Positions 18,121 to 27,937 of a stretch of DNA of 64,000 nucleotides are shown piece by piece. The stretch's first letter is position 1. Each line of letters begins with the position of its first letter. The position numbers and the translations under genes are program-made. The stretch lies in NCBI RefSeq assembly GCF_041428715.1, contig NZ_CP155572.1; one strand, written 5' to 3'. Source of the stretch: Sporomusa malonica (GTDB taxonomy: Bacteria; Bacillota; Negativicutes; Sporomusales; Sporomusaceae). Under the pieces are notes generated by a model. That model had not been told where the DNA came from, ran no database searches, and saw only the letters and a list, made by a program, of their open reading frames with translations.

Positions 18121-19254
18121 ATGCAAACAGTTATGCTATTCGATTACTTAAAAACAATCTCCAAAAAGAAATTATCTTATGTTTTGGCGGCAGCCGCCTT
18201 ATGCATTGCCGGTATTCTTTTCTGGAAAGCTCACAGCCAACCCGCCGCCACAGTTGAAACCATCCCCCTGGTACGTACTGCCGTAGTCGGCGCTGCCGGG
18301 GGATTAAAGAACTATACATATGCCGGGGAAGTGCGCGGCCGCTACGAAAGCCAGCTTGCCTTTCAGGTGACCGGTAAAATCATTAAACGCAATGTGCAGC
18401 TCGGCAGTGTCGTCAATGCCGGCGATGTATTGCTCCAAATTGATCCAAAAGATCTGCAGCAGACGGTTAACAGCAGTTCGGCTCAGGTCCACTCCGCCGA
18501 ATCACAGCTGAAGCTGGCGGAAAGCAACCTGCAGCGCTACCGCCAATTATTCGCTCAGAGCGCCATCAGCCGGGCCCAGCTGGATCAATACGAAAATGCT
18601 TATGAAGTGGCCCAGGCTGCCGTACAGCAATCATCGGCCCAATATGGGCAAAGTTCCAACCAATTGGACTACAGCCTGCTCTATGCAGATAAATCAGGTG
18701 TGATTTCCAGCATCAGCGCGGAGGCCGGGCAGGTAGTCAGCGCCGGTCAAACGATATTAACCATTGTCCAAAGCGGCGAACGCGAAGTGGAAATCAGTGT
18801 GCCGGAAAACCGCATCGAAGAATTACGCAAAGCAGCACAACTCACTATATCCTTTTGGGCTCTCCCTGATGTAAAAATCACCGGCAAAGTGCGGGAAATC
18901 GCACCCATGGCCGCTCCGACCACCCGCACCTACCAGGTGCGCATCGGTTTACTGAATCCACCGCCGGAAATCAAGCTCGGCATGACAGCTGCCGTAACTG
19001 TGAGCAGCGCCGGCGATCAAAATACCAACCTTATTTCCATTCCGTTATCGGCCATCTATCAGACCAATGATACTCCCGGCGTTTGGGTGGTGACCGATAA
19101 CACCGCCCATTTGCGTCCTGTTCAAATCGGCGGCCTCGGTAATAACCTGGTGCAGGTGAGCGGCCTCCGTCCGGGTGAAATCATGGTTACGGCCGGCGTA
19201 CACAAACTCCGCGAAGGACAGAAGGTCCGGGTATCGGAGGGTGACAGGCAGTGA
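18121..19254 (+). CDS. RND efflux periplasmic adaptor (membrane fusion protein)
   Basis: 377-aa HlyD/AcrA-type adaptor. N-terminal anchor helix at residues about 18-38, biotinyl-lipoyl-like half (GEVRGRYESQLAFQVTGKI), coiled-coil hairpin at about 115-185 (Gln/Ser/Ala-rich), then beta-barrel and membrane-proximal domains. It links the inner-membrane pump to an outer-membrane channel. GTGA overlap with the RND gene indicates coupling. The RBS is AAAGGAG. Confidence 0.92.
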   Translation: MQTVMLFDYLKTISKKKLSYVLAAAALCIAGILFWKAHSQPAATVETIPLVRTAVVGAAGGLKNYTYAGEVRGRYESQLAFQVTGKIIKRNVQLGSVVNAGDVLLQIDPKDLQQTVNSSSAQVHSAESQLKLAESNLQRYRQLFAQSAISRAQLDQYENAYEVAQAAVQQSSAQYGQSSNQLDYSLLYADKSGVISSISAEAGQVVSAGQTILTIVQSGEREVEISVPENRIEELRKAAQLTISFWALPDVKITGKVREIAPMAAPTTRTYQVRIGLLNPPPEIKLGMTAAVTVSSAGDQNTNLISIPLSAIYQTNDTPGVWVVTDNTAHLRPVQIGGLGNNLVQVSGLRPGEIMVTAGVHKLREGQKVRVSEGDRQ

Positions 19255-22200
19255 AAACATTTAATTTAACAGAATGGAGCCTCAAACACAAACAACTGAT
19301 CTACTATTTCATTACCGTCATTTTCCTGGGTGGACTTATTTCCTATCAGAATCTCGGCCGGATGGAAGACCCTGACTTTACGATCCGTCAGATGGTCGTA
19401 TCGGTAAACTGGCCTGGTGCGACGGCCCGCCAGGTAGAAGAACAGGTAACCGACAAAATTGAAAAAAAATTACAGGATACGCCGGGGCTTGATTATCTGA
19501 AAAGCTATTCTGTTCCCGGGCAATCCATCATTTACGTATCATTGAAAGAGGACGTTGTTGTTGCAGACAAGGTGCATCCAACCTGGCTGGAAGTGCGCTA
19601 TATGGTCAATGACATCAAAGCCACCTTGCCGCAAGGCGTAGACGGTCCCTATTTCAACGACCGGTTTGACGATGTATTTGGCTGCATCTATGCCCTGACC
19701 GGCGATGGCTACAGCTATGAAGATTTGCGGGAACGGGCGGAAAATATCCGCCGCCTGCTGCTGGCTGTTCCCAGCGTTAAGAAAGTCGATTTGGTTGGCG
19801 TACAGGCGGAGAAAATTTATATTGAAATCGAATCCGCCAAATTGGCGCAGCTGGGTCTTGCCCCGTCAGACATTACCGGTGCCGTACAGGCGCAAAATGC
19901 CATGACGGCGTCCGGCATGATCGATACAGCCTCGGATAATATCTATCTGCGTGTATCCGGCATGTTCGAAAATATCAATGACCTGAAAAATCTCCCGATG
20001 CGCTCCGGCGGCCGCACCTTCCACCTCGGCGATATCGCCAAAATTGAACGCAGTTACGTCGATCCGCCGGAGCCGAAAATGGTTTACAACGGTCAGCCGG
20101 CAATCGGGCTGGCGCTTTCAATGGAAAAAGGTGGCAATATTCTCGCCTTGGGCAAATCCCTGGAACAAACTGTGGCGCAGATCAAGCAGGAACTGCCGCT
20201 TGGGCTGGAGCTCTCTACAGTTACCAATCAGCCCACCGTGGTAAAAGAATCCATTAACGAATTCGTCATAACGCTGGCGGAAGCGGTAGCCATTGTCCTC
20301 TTAGTCAGTTTTGCCAGTCTGGGCCTTCATTCAGGTGTCGTGGTGGCGCTCTGCATCCCGCTGGTAATTGCCGGCGTGTTCATTACCATGCACATGCTGG
20401 GAATTGCCCTGCACAAAGTTTCCTTAGGGGCTCTTATCATCGCTTTGGGCCTGTTGGTGGACGACGCCATTATTGCCATTGAAATGATGATCGTAAAATT
20501 GGAGCAAGGTTGGAGCCGTTTTGACGCCGCTTGCCACGCCTATACCACTACCGCCTTTCCCATGCTGACCGGCACACTCATCACTTGCGCCGGTTTTATT
20601 CCGGTCGGTTTTTCCAAGGGAAGTGCCTCCGAATTTGTCGGCAGCATTTTCTCCGTCATCACCATTGCCCTCCTGATTTCCTGGGTAATCTCCGTGATGG
20701 CAGCCCCCTTGTTCGGGTATCATTTGCTGAAAATCGCTCCCGCCGACAACATAGCTGAGCATGATGCTTACAATAAACCATTTTATCGCCTGTTTAAGCG
20801 CTTGCTGACCTGGTGCCTGACCCATCGCCGACAGGTGCTGGTAGGTACCGTCCTCTGCTTTGCCGGCTCACTTTTCCTACTGGGACTGCTCAAGCAGGAA
20901 TTTTTCCCAGCCTCGACCCGTCCCGAACTCATCGTGGAAATGCAACTGCCGGAAGGAGCCTCCCTGCAGGCAACCGACCGGGAAGCCGAAAAATTTGCAA
21001 GCCAGTTCGCACAGGATAATACCGTTATCAACTATACGTATTATCTAGGAGGGGGAGCGCCTCGCTTCGTTCTGACCGCAGACCCGCCTATAGAGAATTC
21101 AAATTTCGCCCAGTTTATTTTTGTAGCGAAAGATTTACAAGCTCGCATAGAACTGCAGAAAAAAGTCCAAAGGCTGTTTGCCACTGAATTTACCAACGTG
21201 CGCGGCCACACCAAGGTCATCCAAACCGGCACGTCCGACCCTTATCCGGTTATGCTCAGGGTCAGCGGTGCTGATCATGACAAAGTCCGGGACATCGCCG
21301 GACAAGCGCGGGACATCCTGTCCGCCGATCCCCACCTTACCGATATCAGCCTGGACTGGAATGAAAAAAACAAAGTCCTGCATCTGGACATTGATCAGGC
21401 CAAAACCCGTGCGCTGGGCCTCGATAGTCAGACATTGGCGGCTAGCCTGCAATCTTTGTTATCTGGAACGGAGGTTGGAGAATTCCGTGAAAAGGATAAA
21501 ACAGTCGGCATTGTTTTTCGCGTCGATTCAGACAGCCGCAAGGATCTTTCCCGCCTTAAAGATCTCAATATTCACATTGGCGGCGGCCGATTTGTTCCTT
21601 TGGATCAAATCGCCAAAATCCGCTATGATGCCGAAGAAGGTATGATTTGGCGGCGTAATCTAACACCAACGATTACGGTCCGGGCCAATACCGCGGAAGG
21701 CGTATTGGGGGACGATGCGACGAGTGGCGCTTATGAAAACCTAAAAGAACTCCGCGCCTCACTGCCAGCAGGCTACAGTATTAAAATCGGCGGTTCCACG
21801 GAGTCAAGTGAAAAATCCATACTCTGGCTGCTCCAGCCCGTACCAGCGATGGTGATTATCATCATTACCCTGCTCATGTTTCAACTGCACAACATCCCCA
21901 AGATGCTCATGACGCTGCTAACGGCACCACTGGGAATGATCGGCGTCAGCACGGTGCTGCTGGTAACCGGACGTCCTATGGGGTTTGTCGTACAATTAGG
22001 TATTCTGGCACTTGCCGGAATTATCATCAGAAATTCGGTTATTCTTATTGATCAGATTGACCGGCATGTCGACGCCGGCGAACCGTTGTGGGATGCGATC
22101 ATTAATGCGACCGTTAGCCGCTTTCGCCCCATCATGCTCACGGCCGCTGCGGCAATTCTGGGCATGCTGCCTTTGGTTTCCAGTATTTTCTGGGGACCGA

Positions 22201-22355
22201 TGGCTGTCGCTATCGCCGGCGGGCTCTTTGTCGCTACCATTTTGACACTTATCATTTTACCGACCATGTATGCTGCCTGGTATAAGGCCCGACCATCTTA
22301 TGAACAATATGAAACCATCGGCGGCAATGGTGAAATACAGGGTGATATGAATTGA
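19251..22355 (+). CDS. RND family efflux pump (AcrB/HAE-type)
   Basis: 1034 aa, a full-length RND transporter with two repeats of one helix, a large periplasmic loop and a helix bundle. The proton-relay acids are in GLLVDDAIIAIE of TM4 near residue 405. N-terminal half periplasmic motif WPGATARQVEEQV is typical. It should extrude drugs or lipophilic compounds across a diderm envelope. It starts with GTG, overlaps the adaptor by 4 bp and overlaps the lipase gene by 4 bp. No TolC-like gene follows. Confidence 0.95.
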   Translation: MKTFNLTEWSLKHKQLIYYFITVIFLGGLISYQNLGRMEDPDFTIRQMVVSVNWPGATARQVEEQVTDKIEKKLQDTPGLDYLKSYSVPGQSIIYVSLKEDVVVADKVHPTWLEVRYMVNDIKATLPQGVDGPYFNDRFDDVFGCIYALTGDGYSYEDLRERAENIRRLLLAVPSVKKVDLVGVQAEKIYIEIESAKLAQLGLAPSDITGAVQAQNAMTASGMIDTASDNIYLRVSGMFENINDLKNLPMRSGGRTFHLGDIAKIERSYVDPPEPKMVYNGQPAIGLALSMEKGGNILALGKSLEQTVAQIKQELPLGLELSTVTNQPTVVKESINEFVITLAEAVAIVLLVSFASLGLHSGVVVALCIPLVIAGVFITMHMLGIALHKVSLGALIIALGLLVDDAIIAIEMMIVKLEQGWSRFDAACHAYTTTAFPMLTGTLITCAGFIPVGFSKGSASEFVGSIFSVITIALLISWVISVMAAPLFGYHLLKIAPADNIAEHDAYNKPFYRLFKRLLTWCLTHRRQVLVGTVLCFAGSLFLLGLLKQEFFPASTRPELIVEMQLPEGASLQATDREAEKFASQFAQDNTVINYTYYLGGGAPRFVLTADPPIENSNFAQFIFVAKDLQARIELQKKVQRLFATEFTNVRGHTKVIQTGTSDPYPVMLRVSGADHDKVRDIAGQARDILSADPHLTDISLDWNEKNKVLHLDIDQAKTRALGLDSQTLAASLQSLLSGTEVGEFREKDKTVGIVFRVDSDSRKDLSRLKDLNIHIGGGRFVPLDQIAKIRYDAEEGMIWRRNLTPTITVRANTAEGVLGDDATSGAYENLKELRASLPAGYSIKIGGSTESSEKSILWLLQPVPAMVIIIITLLMFQLHNIPKMLMTLLTAPLGMIGVSTVLLVTGRPMGFVVQLGILALAGIIIRNSVILIDQIDRHVDAGEPLWDAIINATVSRFRPIMLTAAAAILGMLPLVSSIFWGPMAVAIAGGLFVATILTLIILPTMYAAWYKARPSYEQYETIGGNGEIQGDMN

Positions 22356-23668
22356 AACGCTTCTTGCTGCTATGCCTTGTCACGTGTATGCTGGCATACC
22401 TTCCGGTCACAGGCTATGCCGGGGCGAAAGAAGATTATGAAGACGCCTATACCCTCTACCTTACCGCGGCTGCCAGCGCGGCAGCCTACAGCGGCCGGAT
22501 CGGCGAGCTGGCCAATCGCTATCTGGAACAGGACGGCTGGCAAATTGATCATTACGTTCAGTCCCAGGGCCATACCGGCGCCCGCTACCTGATTGCTCAC
22601 AAAGAAGGTGTCCCCTACTATCTTGCAGCCATTGTCGGCACGGAAAACGATAGGGATATTGAAACCGATCTCAAGTTTGATAAAGTATATTTCGCCGGCA
22701 GCAATGAGGAAGAATGCGCAGTCAATGCCGCTAAAAAAGATGTTCCTGGTACCGAACCTAAGGTTCACAGAGGATTTAATCAATTTGTACAAGCCGGCCT
22801 GTCAGCCGTCTTACGCAATCCCCGGCAGGTTAGTCTCTCGCTTCCTGACTTGCTCCTATCTAACCAAACCCGCAAATTGTACTTAACCGGCCATAGTCTC
22901 GGCGGCGCAGCCGCCACCTTGGCCGGAGCCAGACTGCTTAGCGTGGGCATCAACCCGGAGCAGTTAGAAGTCATTACTTTCGGCGCACCCGCCGTAGGCA
23001 ATGCTGCGTTTGCCGCAAAGTTCGGCCCAAGCCTCCATCTGACACGGGTCGTCAATTCCGGCGACGTGGTAACCGGCGCCCTGCAAACTCTGCTCGGCGG
23101 CTACCGGCAGTTTGGCCAGGAAATTAAATGGCGCCCGCCTGATACAGTGGACGATGCTCATCAATTGATCGGCTACATAGATTCTGCAATAAAAAACTAT
23201 TATGACAAACGCCGCCTGGCTGTTGCGGCCGGAGTGCAACTACCTATCCCGTCCGCTGACAAACAAATAAATCACGGGCGCGTCTATATCGCCCCGCTCG
23301 GCAATAACCTTCCTGCTGGATTGACGGAAGAATTTTCATACATGCAGGAAGCATTGCAGGATGAATACCAGCAGACATTACCGGACTATGTCACAGCTGA
23401 TGATCAGGCTGACTGGCGGAAGACAGCCAGCGCCTCCGGCTGCCGGTGGGCCATTGTCTCCGACGTAAGTGCCCTGCGTGTCAAACAAGAAAAGAATATT
23501 TACTACATCACATTAACTCAAACTGTCTATGATGTCACAAGTGGTACCGCCGTCACCACCGCCACTTTTTCGACCGCAACCTATAACCTGACTCCCCTGG
23601 AAGCCTTCATTCATACTTTTAAAGGAATGCATGCTCACTTGATTGATCAGTTTGCAAAAACAATTTGA
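22352..23668 (+). CDS. Secreted class 3 lipase-like alpha/beta hydrolase
   Basis: 438 aa. Signal peptide at residues 1-24 ending near GYAGA. Nucleophile elbow LTGHSLGGAAAT places Ser in GHSLG near residue 180, with a likely catalytic Asp in NSGDVVTG and a His further on. This matches the lipase_3 fold; the last 150 residues are not recognised. The TTG start overlaps the RND stop (TTGA), so the enzyme is translated with the pump. Substrate may be a lipid or ester handled at the envelope. Confidence 0.8.
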   Translation: MKRFLLLCLVTCMLAYLPVTGYAGAKEDYEDAYTLYLTAAASAAAYSGRIGELANRYLEQDGWQIDHYVQSQGHTGARYLIAHKEGVPYYLAAIVGTENDRDIETDLKFDKVYFAGSNEEECAVNAAKKDVPGTEPKVHRGFNQFVQAGLSAVLRNPRQVSLSLPDLLLSNQTRKLYLTGHSLGGAAATLAGARLLSVGINPEQLEVITFGAPAVGNAAFAAKFGPSLHLTRVVNSGDVVTGALQTLLGGYRQFGQEIKWRPPDTVDDAHQLIGYIDSAIKNYYDKRRLAVAAGVQLPIPSADKQINHGRVYIAPLGNNLPAGLTEEFSYMQEALQDEYQQTLPDYVTADDQADWRKTASASGCRWAIVSDVSALRVKQEKNIYYITLTQTVYDVTSGTAVTTATFSTATYNLTPLEAFIHTFKGMHAHLIDQFAKTI

Positions 23669-23867
23669 CCTTCTTAATCATTTCGTGGAACCGCCGGCTA
23701 CACTCTAACATGCTTACGATCCTCTTGCTTAATGTCTACACCCACAGGATATCCGACAGGCGGAAAGGAAAAAAATCGCCTCATAGCTCAATTCTTCCTT
23801 AAAAAACTTATAAAAAGCAATTCGGCTGCGTTGTTGTCACAGTTGTTGTCAAATTGCTATAAAAAAC

Positions 23868-23906
23868 ACAAAAAGAGCTTTACGAAAACCTCGTAAAACT
23901 CTTTTT
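23868..23906 (-). terminator. Terminator-like hairpin, copy of the tRNA-Arg terminator
   Basis: Minus strand stem AAAAAGAG.TTTACGA / TCGTAAA.CTCTTTTT. It resembles the hairpin behind the complete tRNA-Arg. Confidence 0.65.
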
Positions 23907-23918
23907 AAAATATTATAT

Positions 23919-24003
23919 GATGTTCCGCGCTATTGCTTGGAACTAAGCAATTCGCACCAATCAGACTTCGCCTTTCGGCTCGTCTTCTTGGCCTCTCTGC
24001 TTA
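23919..24003 (+). repeat. R3 repeat, copy a (degenerate)
   Basis: Begins TGTTCCGCGCTATTGC, contains TTGGAACTAAGC, CTTCGCCTTTCGGCTCG and ends CTGCTTAT. It matches the R3 elements of the tRNA cluster but is more diverged. It abuts the tRNA-Arg fragment. Confidence 0.7.
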
Positions 24004-24005
24004 TA

Positions 24006-24055
24006 TGGCGACCCCGGCAGGATTCGAACCTGCGACCTTTTGATTCGTAGTCAAA
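24006..24055 (-). pseudogene. tRNA-Arg(ACG) 3' fragment, candidate attachment site
   Basis: 50 bp identical to 29862-29911, covering CCA end, T arm, variable loop and anticodon region up to the 5' side of the anticodon stem. The match stops at 24055, inside the gene's anticodon arm. The stop codon of the EamA gene (24051-24053) lies within it. This is the layout expected when an element integrates into a tRNA gene. Confidence 0.85.
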
Positions 24056-25004
24056 TTTCGCCATCATTTTTCGTTTTCAAAACACCATTAATAGTTGATA
24101 ATGCTGGATTTTGCGCGTTGACGCTTACATTCTGAATAGAATCTTTTTCTTTAGATTTTCTATCCTTAAGCATTTCCCCGATATAGGTTGAACCCAATAT
24201 TAAAATCCCGCCAATAATCTGAGGGAGTGTTAATGTCTCTCCGACAAAGATCACACTGAATAGAATACCAAATAAAGGCTCTAAATAACTGTAGGACACT
24301 ATTTCAACAGATTTCATATGTGTATAGAGGGAAAAGAACATGGTATAGGCCACACCAGTGTGTAATATACCCAATAGAATGGTATAAATAACTGCCATAG
24401 CATCCAAGTCTACAACCGTTAAAATATTTCCATCAATCAATACAAATGGCAGTAAAACAATCATCGCTGTAAATATTTGCACAAATGTAGCAGTTTGATT
24501 ATCCACCCTGACTTTAATGCTGCGGTTAATAAGAACAATGGTTGCATACATCATCCCTGAAATAGCACTGAGTGCCATCCCCATGTACCCGTAACCTTCA
24601 AGTAAGTTATGACCTACAATCAGAAAGAGACCTAGAAACGAGGCGAAAATCACTGCAATTTGAATCTTTGAGATAGTCTCTTTTAATACCAATGGTGCAA
24701 ATATCATTACATAAACCGGGCACATGTTGTAGATCACAACAGCAGATGAAATACTGGTATGCTTAAATCCATAGAACAAGGTTAACCAGCCAAAACCCAG
24801 TAATACACCTGAAATAAGATAGGGTTTTAAAAGCGACAATTCCACCTTATCTGTTTTTTTCATTTTCATTACAACAAAAAGAACCGGCAGTGCAATTAAT
24901 GCCCTCAGAAAAGCCAAGCTTAATGCGGACAATGGAATGGAACTTGTAAATACCCCCAGACTCCCCCATATGATCATAACAAGTGCTAATTTAATTCTAT
25001 TCAT
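24051..25004 (-). CDS. EamA/DMT family exporter
   Basis: 317 aa with ten predicted membrane helices and two EamA repeats (LVMIIWGSLGVFTSS at the N-terminus; repeat 2 near GMMYATIVLINRS). Family members export amino acids or metabolites. The ATG at 25004 has AGGAG upstream; the upstream frame lacks a ribosome site. The C-terminus ends at the tRNA fragment junction, so the last few residues may be set by the integration. The AraC gene lies 71 bp upstream on the same strand. Confidence 0.88.
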   Translation of the reverse strand: MNRIKLALVMIIWGSLGVFTSSIPLSALSLAFLRALIALPVLFVVMKMKKTDKVELSLLKPYLISGVLLGFGWLTLFYGFKHTSISSAVVIYNMCPVYVMIFAPLVLKETISKIQIAVIFASFLGLFLIVGHNLLEGYGYMGMALSAISGMMYATIVLINRSIKVRVDNQTATFVQIFTAMIVLLPFVLIDGNILTVVDLDAMAVIYTILLGILHTGVAYTMFFSLYTHMKSVEIVSYSYLEPLFGILFSVIFVGETLTLPQIIGGILILGSTYIGEMLKDRKSKEKDSIQNVSVNAQNPALSTINGVLKTKNDGEI

Positions 25005-25075
25005 AGACACACTCCTTATCCTTGCTAAGTTTAGATTAGCTAAATAATAAGGAGCTGTATTGTATAAAATTGACA

Positions 25076-25864
25076 CTATCCTTTTAATTGCTCTAAATAT
25101 GTTACTGGTGTAATACCATACATTTTTTTAAATTCTCGAATTAAATGAGCTTGGTCATAAAATCTTAATTCCTCACAAATTTCAAACACGTCTACACCTT
25201 TACTTAATAGCCTTTTTGCTTCAGCTACTCGATATTGTAAATGGTATGCAGCAGGTGTAGTGACATATAATTTCTTAAAATTCCTTATTATTGTAAACTT
25301 ATTTAGTCCGGTTATTTGCTGAAGTTTATCCAATGTTATAACGTCATTCACGTGATTTAATATATATTCATGGATCGTTTTGACAATATCTATTGTATTT
25401 GTTGTAGTAGTTTCCGGAATATCTTTTTCTCCAAACTCTATCAATAATTCAATAAGTATATTTTCCAATGTGTCTGGAATCTGTTCCGTTAGCAGCTGTT
25501 CAATAAAGCCTATTAATTTCTGAACCTGATTACCTGTTAACTTTTTTGCTTGATTAAAGCTTACTAAATCGCCATAGTAACCGGGATCAACAAATAACAT
25601 AACATATGCCCAGTGATTGGTATCTTTCGGTGCACATCTGTGAGTCATCAATGGTGGAATAATGACACCATCACCTGTTCCATAAAGGATAGTCCTATCG
25701 TTCAATGTTAAATCAGTGGATCCTTCTATGATATACCCTAATGAAAGTTCATTATGAACATGAGCCTTATATTCATGGGGGTTGTTTCTACACCTCTTGA
25801 TTTCCACGCCTTCAATAATGCTTCTGCTAAATTCCATATGTCTGTCTTTCTCAATACTGCTCAT
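25076..25864 (-). CDS. AraC family transcriptional regulator
   Basis: About 262 aa. N-terminal cupin-like sensor (HVHNELSLGYI ... DGVIIPPLMTH) and two C-terminal HTH motifs (TLDKLQQITGLNKFTIIRNF and the FYDQAHLIREFKKMYGITP signature). I prefer the ATG at 25864 with AAGGAT upstream; a TTG at 25888 is possible. Regulators of this type often sit beside amino-acid exporters, so control of the EamA gene is likely. AT content is higher than that of flanking genes, fitting transfer. Confidence 0.85.
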   Translation of the reverse strand: MSSIEKDRHMEFSRSIIEGVEIKRCRNNPHEYKAHVHNELSLGYIIEGSTDLTLNDRTILYGTGDGVIIPPLMTHRCAPKDTNHWAYVMLFVDPGYYGDLVSFNQAKKLTGNQVQKLIGFIEQLLTEQIPDTLENILIELLIEFGEKDIPETTTTNTIDIVKTIHEYILNHVNDVITLDKLQQITGLNKFTIIRNFKKLYVTTPAAYHLQYRVAEAKRLLSKGVDVFEICEELRFYDQAHLIREFKKMYGITPVTYLEQLKG

Positions 25865-26346
25865 ATAATCCTTGTCTGATATATTCAAAGTTCAAACACT
25901 TACCTTTCATTTTATTGTCTGCTGTGATGATACTATTTTGGGGCATTCTTTTTAAAGCATCTACCGCTTTGTTGCACCGCTACTTTAACGTTTATCGTCA
26001 CTTCGCTCATCCCCATCAAATTACCAAAAAATGTTACATATCGTCATTTATTCTATTCATATAACAAAATACCTGTTTTTTCCGGAACAGACAGCCCTTC
26101 CAAGTCGAGCTGTCTGTTCTTGCTTTAGTCATATTTCTTATGTATTGATCATTATCCCCTGTTCCGGGTATGATTAAAGCAAGTAACCCCGTCATAGAAA
26201 AGGTCAGAGACTAGGACAGACTCAAAAAAGGAGTTCCATTTTCATTATACCATTAATGTACCTTCATGATTTTTTAGAATTATTTATACTCTCTTTACAT
26301 GTTCTTGTTATAATAGAAAAAAGGCAATAAAGCGGGTGAACTTCTC
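25865..26346. other. Intergenic region with a hairpin and an extended -10 promoter
   Basis: No gene seen. A stem GAACAGACAGC / GCTGTCTGTTC lies at about 26089-26127 with only a weak T-rich tail. TGTTATAAT at about 26305 forms an extended -10 element for the response-regulator gene. Confidence 0.5.
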
Positions 26347-27048
26347 ATGGGAAAAACTATTTTGGTAGTTGATGATGATCCGGACATTATCAAATTGATC
26401 ACCCAAAGTTTAAAATACGAACAATTTGAAGTCGTGACGGCTTGTTCAGGGAAAGAGGCCCTAGCAATACTTATAGCAACTCCCGTTGATTTTGTGGTGC
26501 TGGATATCATGATGCCGGAAATGGACGGGTTGGAAGTTTGCCGCAACATCCACACCGACTATAATATCCCGATTTTATTCTTGAGCGCGCGGGACCGGGA
26601 CATTGATAAGATTATCGGGCTGGAAATCGGCGCCGATGATTACATGACCAAACCTTTTAGCATTCAAGAGTTAACCAGCCGGATCAAGGCGCATTTCCGA
26701 AAGGTGGACCGTTTGTATGAGGAGTGGAACGAATGCAGGAAGGATGCAGACAGTAACGGATTGGCAGCTATGTCACCGTTGGTTTTAAATGAGCAGACTT
26801 TTGAAGCTTTTTTAAACCGGCAAAAGCTTGATCTGTCAACCAAGGAATTTCTGATTTTGGCTTTTCTGAAGAAACATTTCAACATGGTCTTAACCCGGGA
26901 ACAAATCTATGAAAATGTTTGGAGAGACGAATACGATGAACTAAACACCGTCACCGTGCATATCAAAAATATCCGCAAAAAGCTCGGCCCGGAGTATGAT
27001 TTGATTAAAACGATCTGGGGTGTCGGTTACAAATATACGGAAGGATAA
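26347..27048 (+). CDS. OmpR/PhoB family response regulator
   Basis: 233 aa. Receiver domain with acidic pocket DDDPD near residue 10, phosphorylation Asp in VVLDIMMPEMDG near residue 55 and Lys in MTKPFS near 105. The C-terminal winged helix ends ... VHIKNIRKKLGPEYDLIKTIWGVGYKY. It is full length, while its partner kinase downstream is broken, so the circuit is probably orphaned. Confidence 0.93.
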   Translation: MGKTILVVDDDPDIIKLITQSLKYEQFEVVTACSGKEALAILIATPVDFVVLDIMMPEMDGLEVCRNIHTDYNIPILFLSARDRDIDKIIGLEIGADDYMTKPFSIQELTSRIKAHFRKVDRLYEEWNECRKDADSNGLAAMSPLVLNEQTFEAFLNRQKLDLSTKEFLILAFLKKHFNMVLTREQIYENVWRDEYDELNTVTVHIKNIRKKLGPEYDLIKTIWGVGYKYTEG

Positions 27049-27056
27049 CTGGAAAA

Positions 27057-27937
27057 TTGAAGCTCAAAATTAAACTGCCTTTGCTGTTTTTATTGATGCT
27101 GGTAACACTGGTGTTTTTGCTTGTGGCTATTAGAGTGTACACCATGGATAAGCTATTTCCAGGTTATAAAGATTATGTCGCTGACAATAAAATAATAGCC
27201 GATAGTGTGGCTGCGTTATATCCTGATCAGCAAGCAATCGCTGCTTATCTGAGGCAGATTTCCAACTCTCAAAATATTTCCTTGAAACTATATAATCACG
27301 ACGCATCTGCGGTGCTGTTATCCTATTTGAAACCGTACGACGATTATGACGATAAAGCATTAAAGAATTTCTGGTTACCCGTAAAAACATCCCAGCACCC
27401 CACCTAGTGTATTTTTTAGAGATTGAAAGGGTTCGCCAGTGGGAACAAAATTCAAGAGAGCAACTCATGTTATTCCTTTGGTTGCTGCTGATTTTGATCG
27501 CTGCCATCTTTGCTGTTCTGGCAGTGTATTTTCATTTCAACATCACTAGGCCGATTCAGATACTGAATACCCGGTTAAAAAGGATAAATATCGGGCATTC
27601 ATTTAGCTCCTTATATTTGAAAAGGACGGATGAGATCGGGGAACTGTATCATTATTTTAACGAAATGCAAGCAAGGCTTCATCAGGCGCACAGGGAACAG
27701 GTCGATATGATTGCGGCGATTGCTCACGATCTAAAAACTCCTCTGACGACCATTAACGGTTTTGTGGAATTGTTGACCCTGCAAAAAGATCTTTCGGAGA
27801 GCGACAAGCAGGAATATTATGAGCTGATTCTAAAGAAATCAAAGCACATGGTGGATTTGATAAATTATTTTTCAGCTTTTACCAGGGATGAGCTTACATT
27901 GGAGGCAATCGATAAGCAACCTGTGCTGCTAACTAGA
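27057..27937 (+). pseudogene. Sensor histidine kinase, frameshifted and lacking its ATPase domain
   Basis: The first frame (27057-27407) gives one membrane helix and a periplasmic segment and ends at TAG. The kinase continues in another frame before and from GTG 27407: membrane helix, HAMP (RPIQILNTRLKRI), and HisKA with the phospho-acceptor His in AIAHDLKTP (residue 107 of that frame). It stops near residue 177 and has no N/G boxes of the HATPase domain. Downstream the frame runs straight into a DevC-type permease. The kinase is therefore inactive as encoded. Confidence 0.85.

Larger units (their letters stand above)
23669..24005. other. Left edge of the tRNA-Arg island: gene-free, holds a remnant, a terminator and an R3 copy
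   Basis: Minus-strand sequence at about 23815-23760 encodes KEELSYEAIF, matching KEELSHEAIF in the pseudogene at 29346-29806. A minus-strand hairpin at 23868-23906 (TTTACGA/TCGTAAA core) matches the tRNA-Arg terminator at 29818-29853. Thus the sequence downstream of the tRNA, not only the tRNA end, is duplicated at both island edges. Confidence 0.65.

Noticed and set aside
20424..21645. Frames on both strands within the RND gene
   Set aside because: The RND frame is full length with all motifs; the others have no start signals.
23668..24055. Complete tRNA-Arg at the left edge
   Set aside because: The D arm and acceptor 5' strand are missing; only the 3' 50 bp remain.
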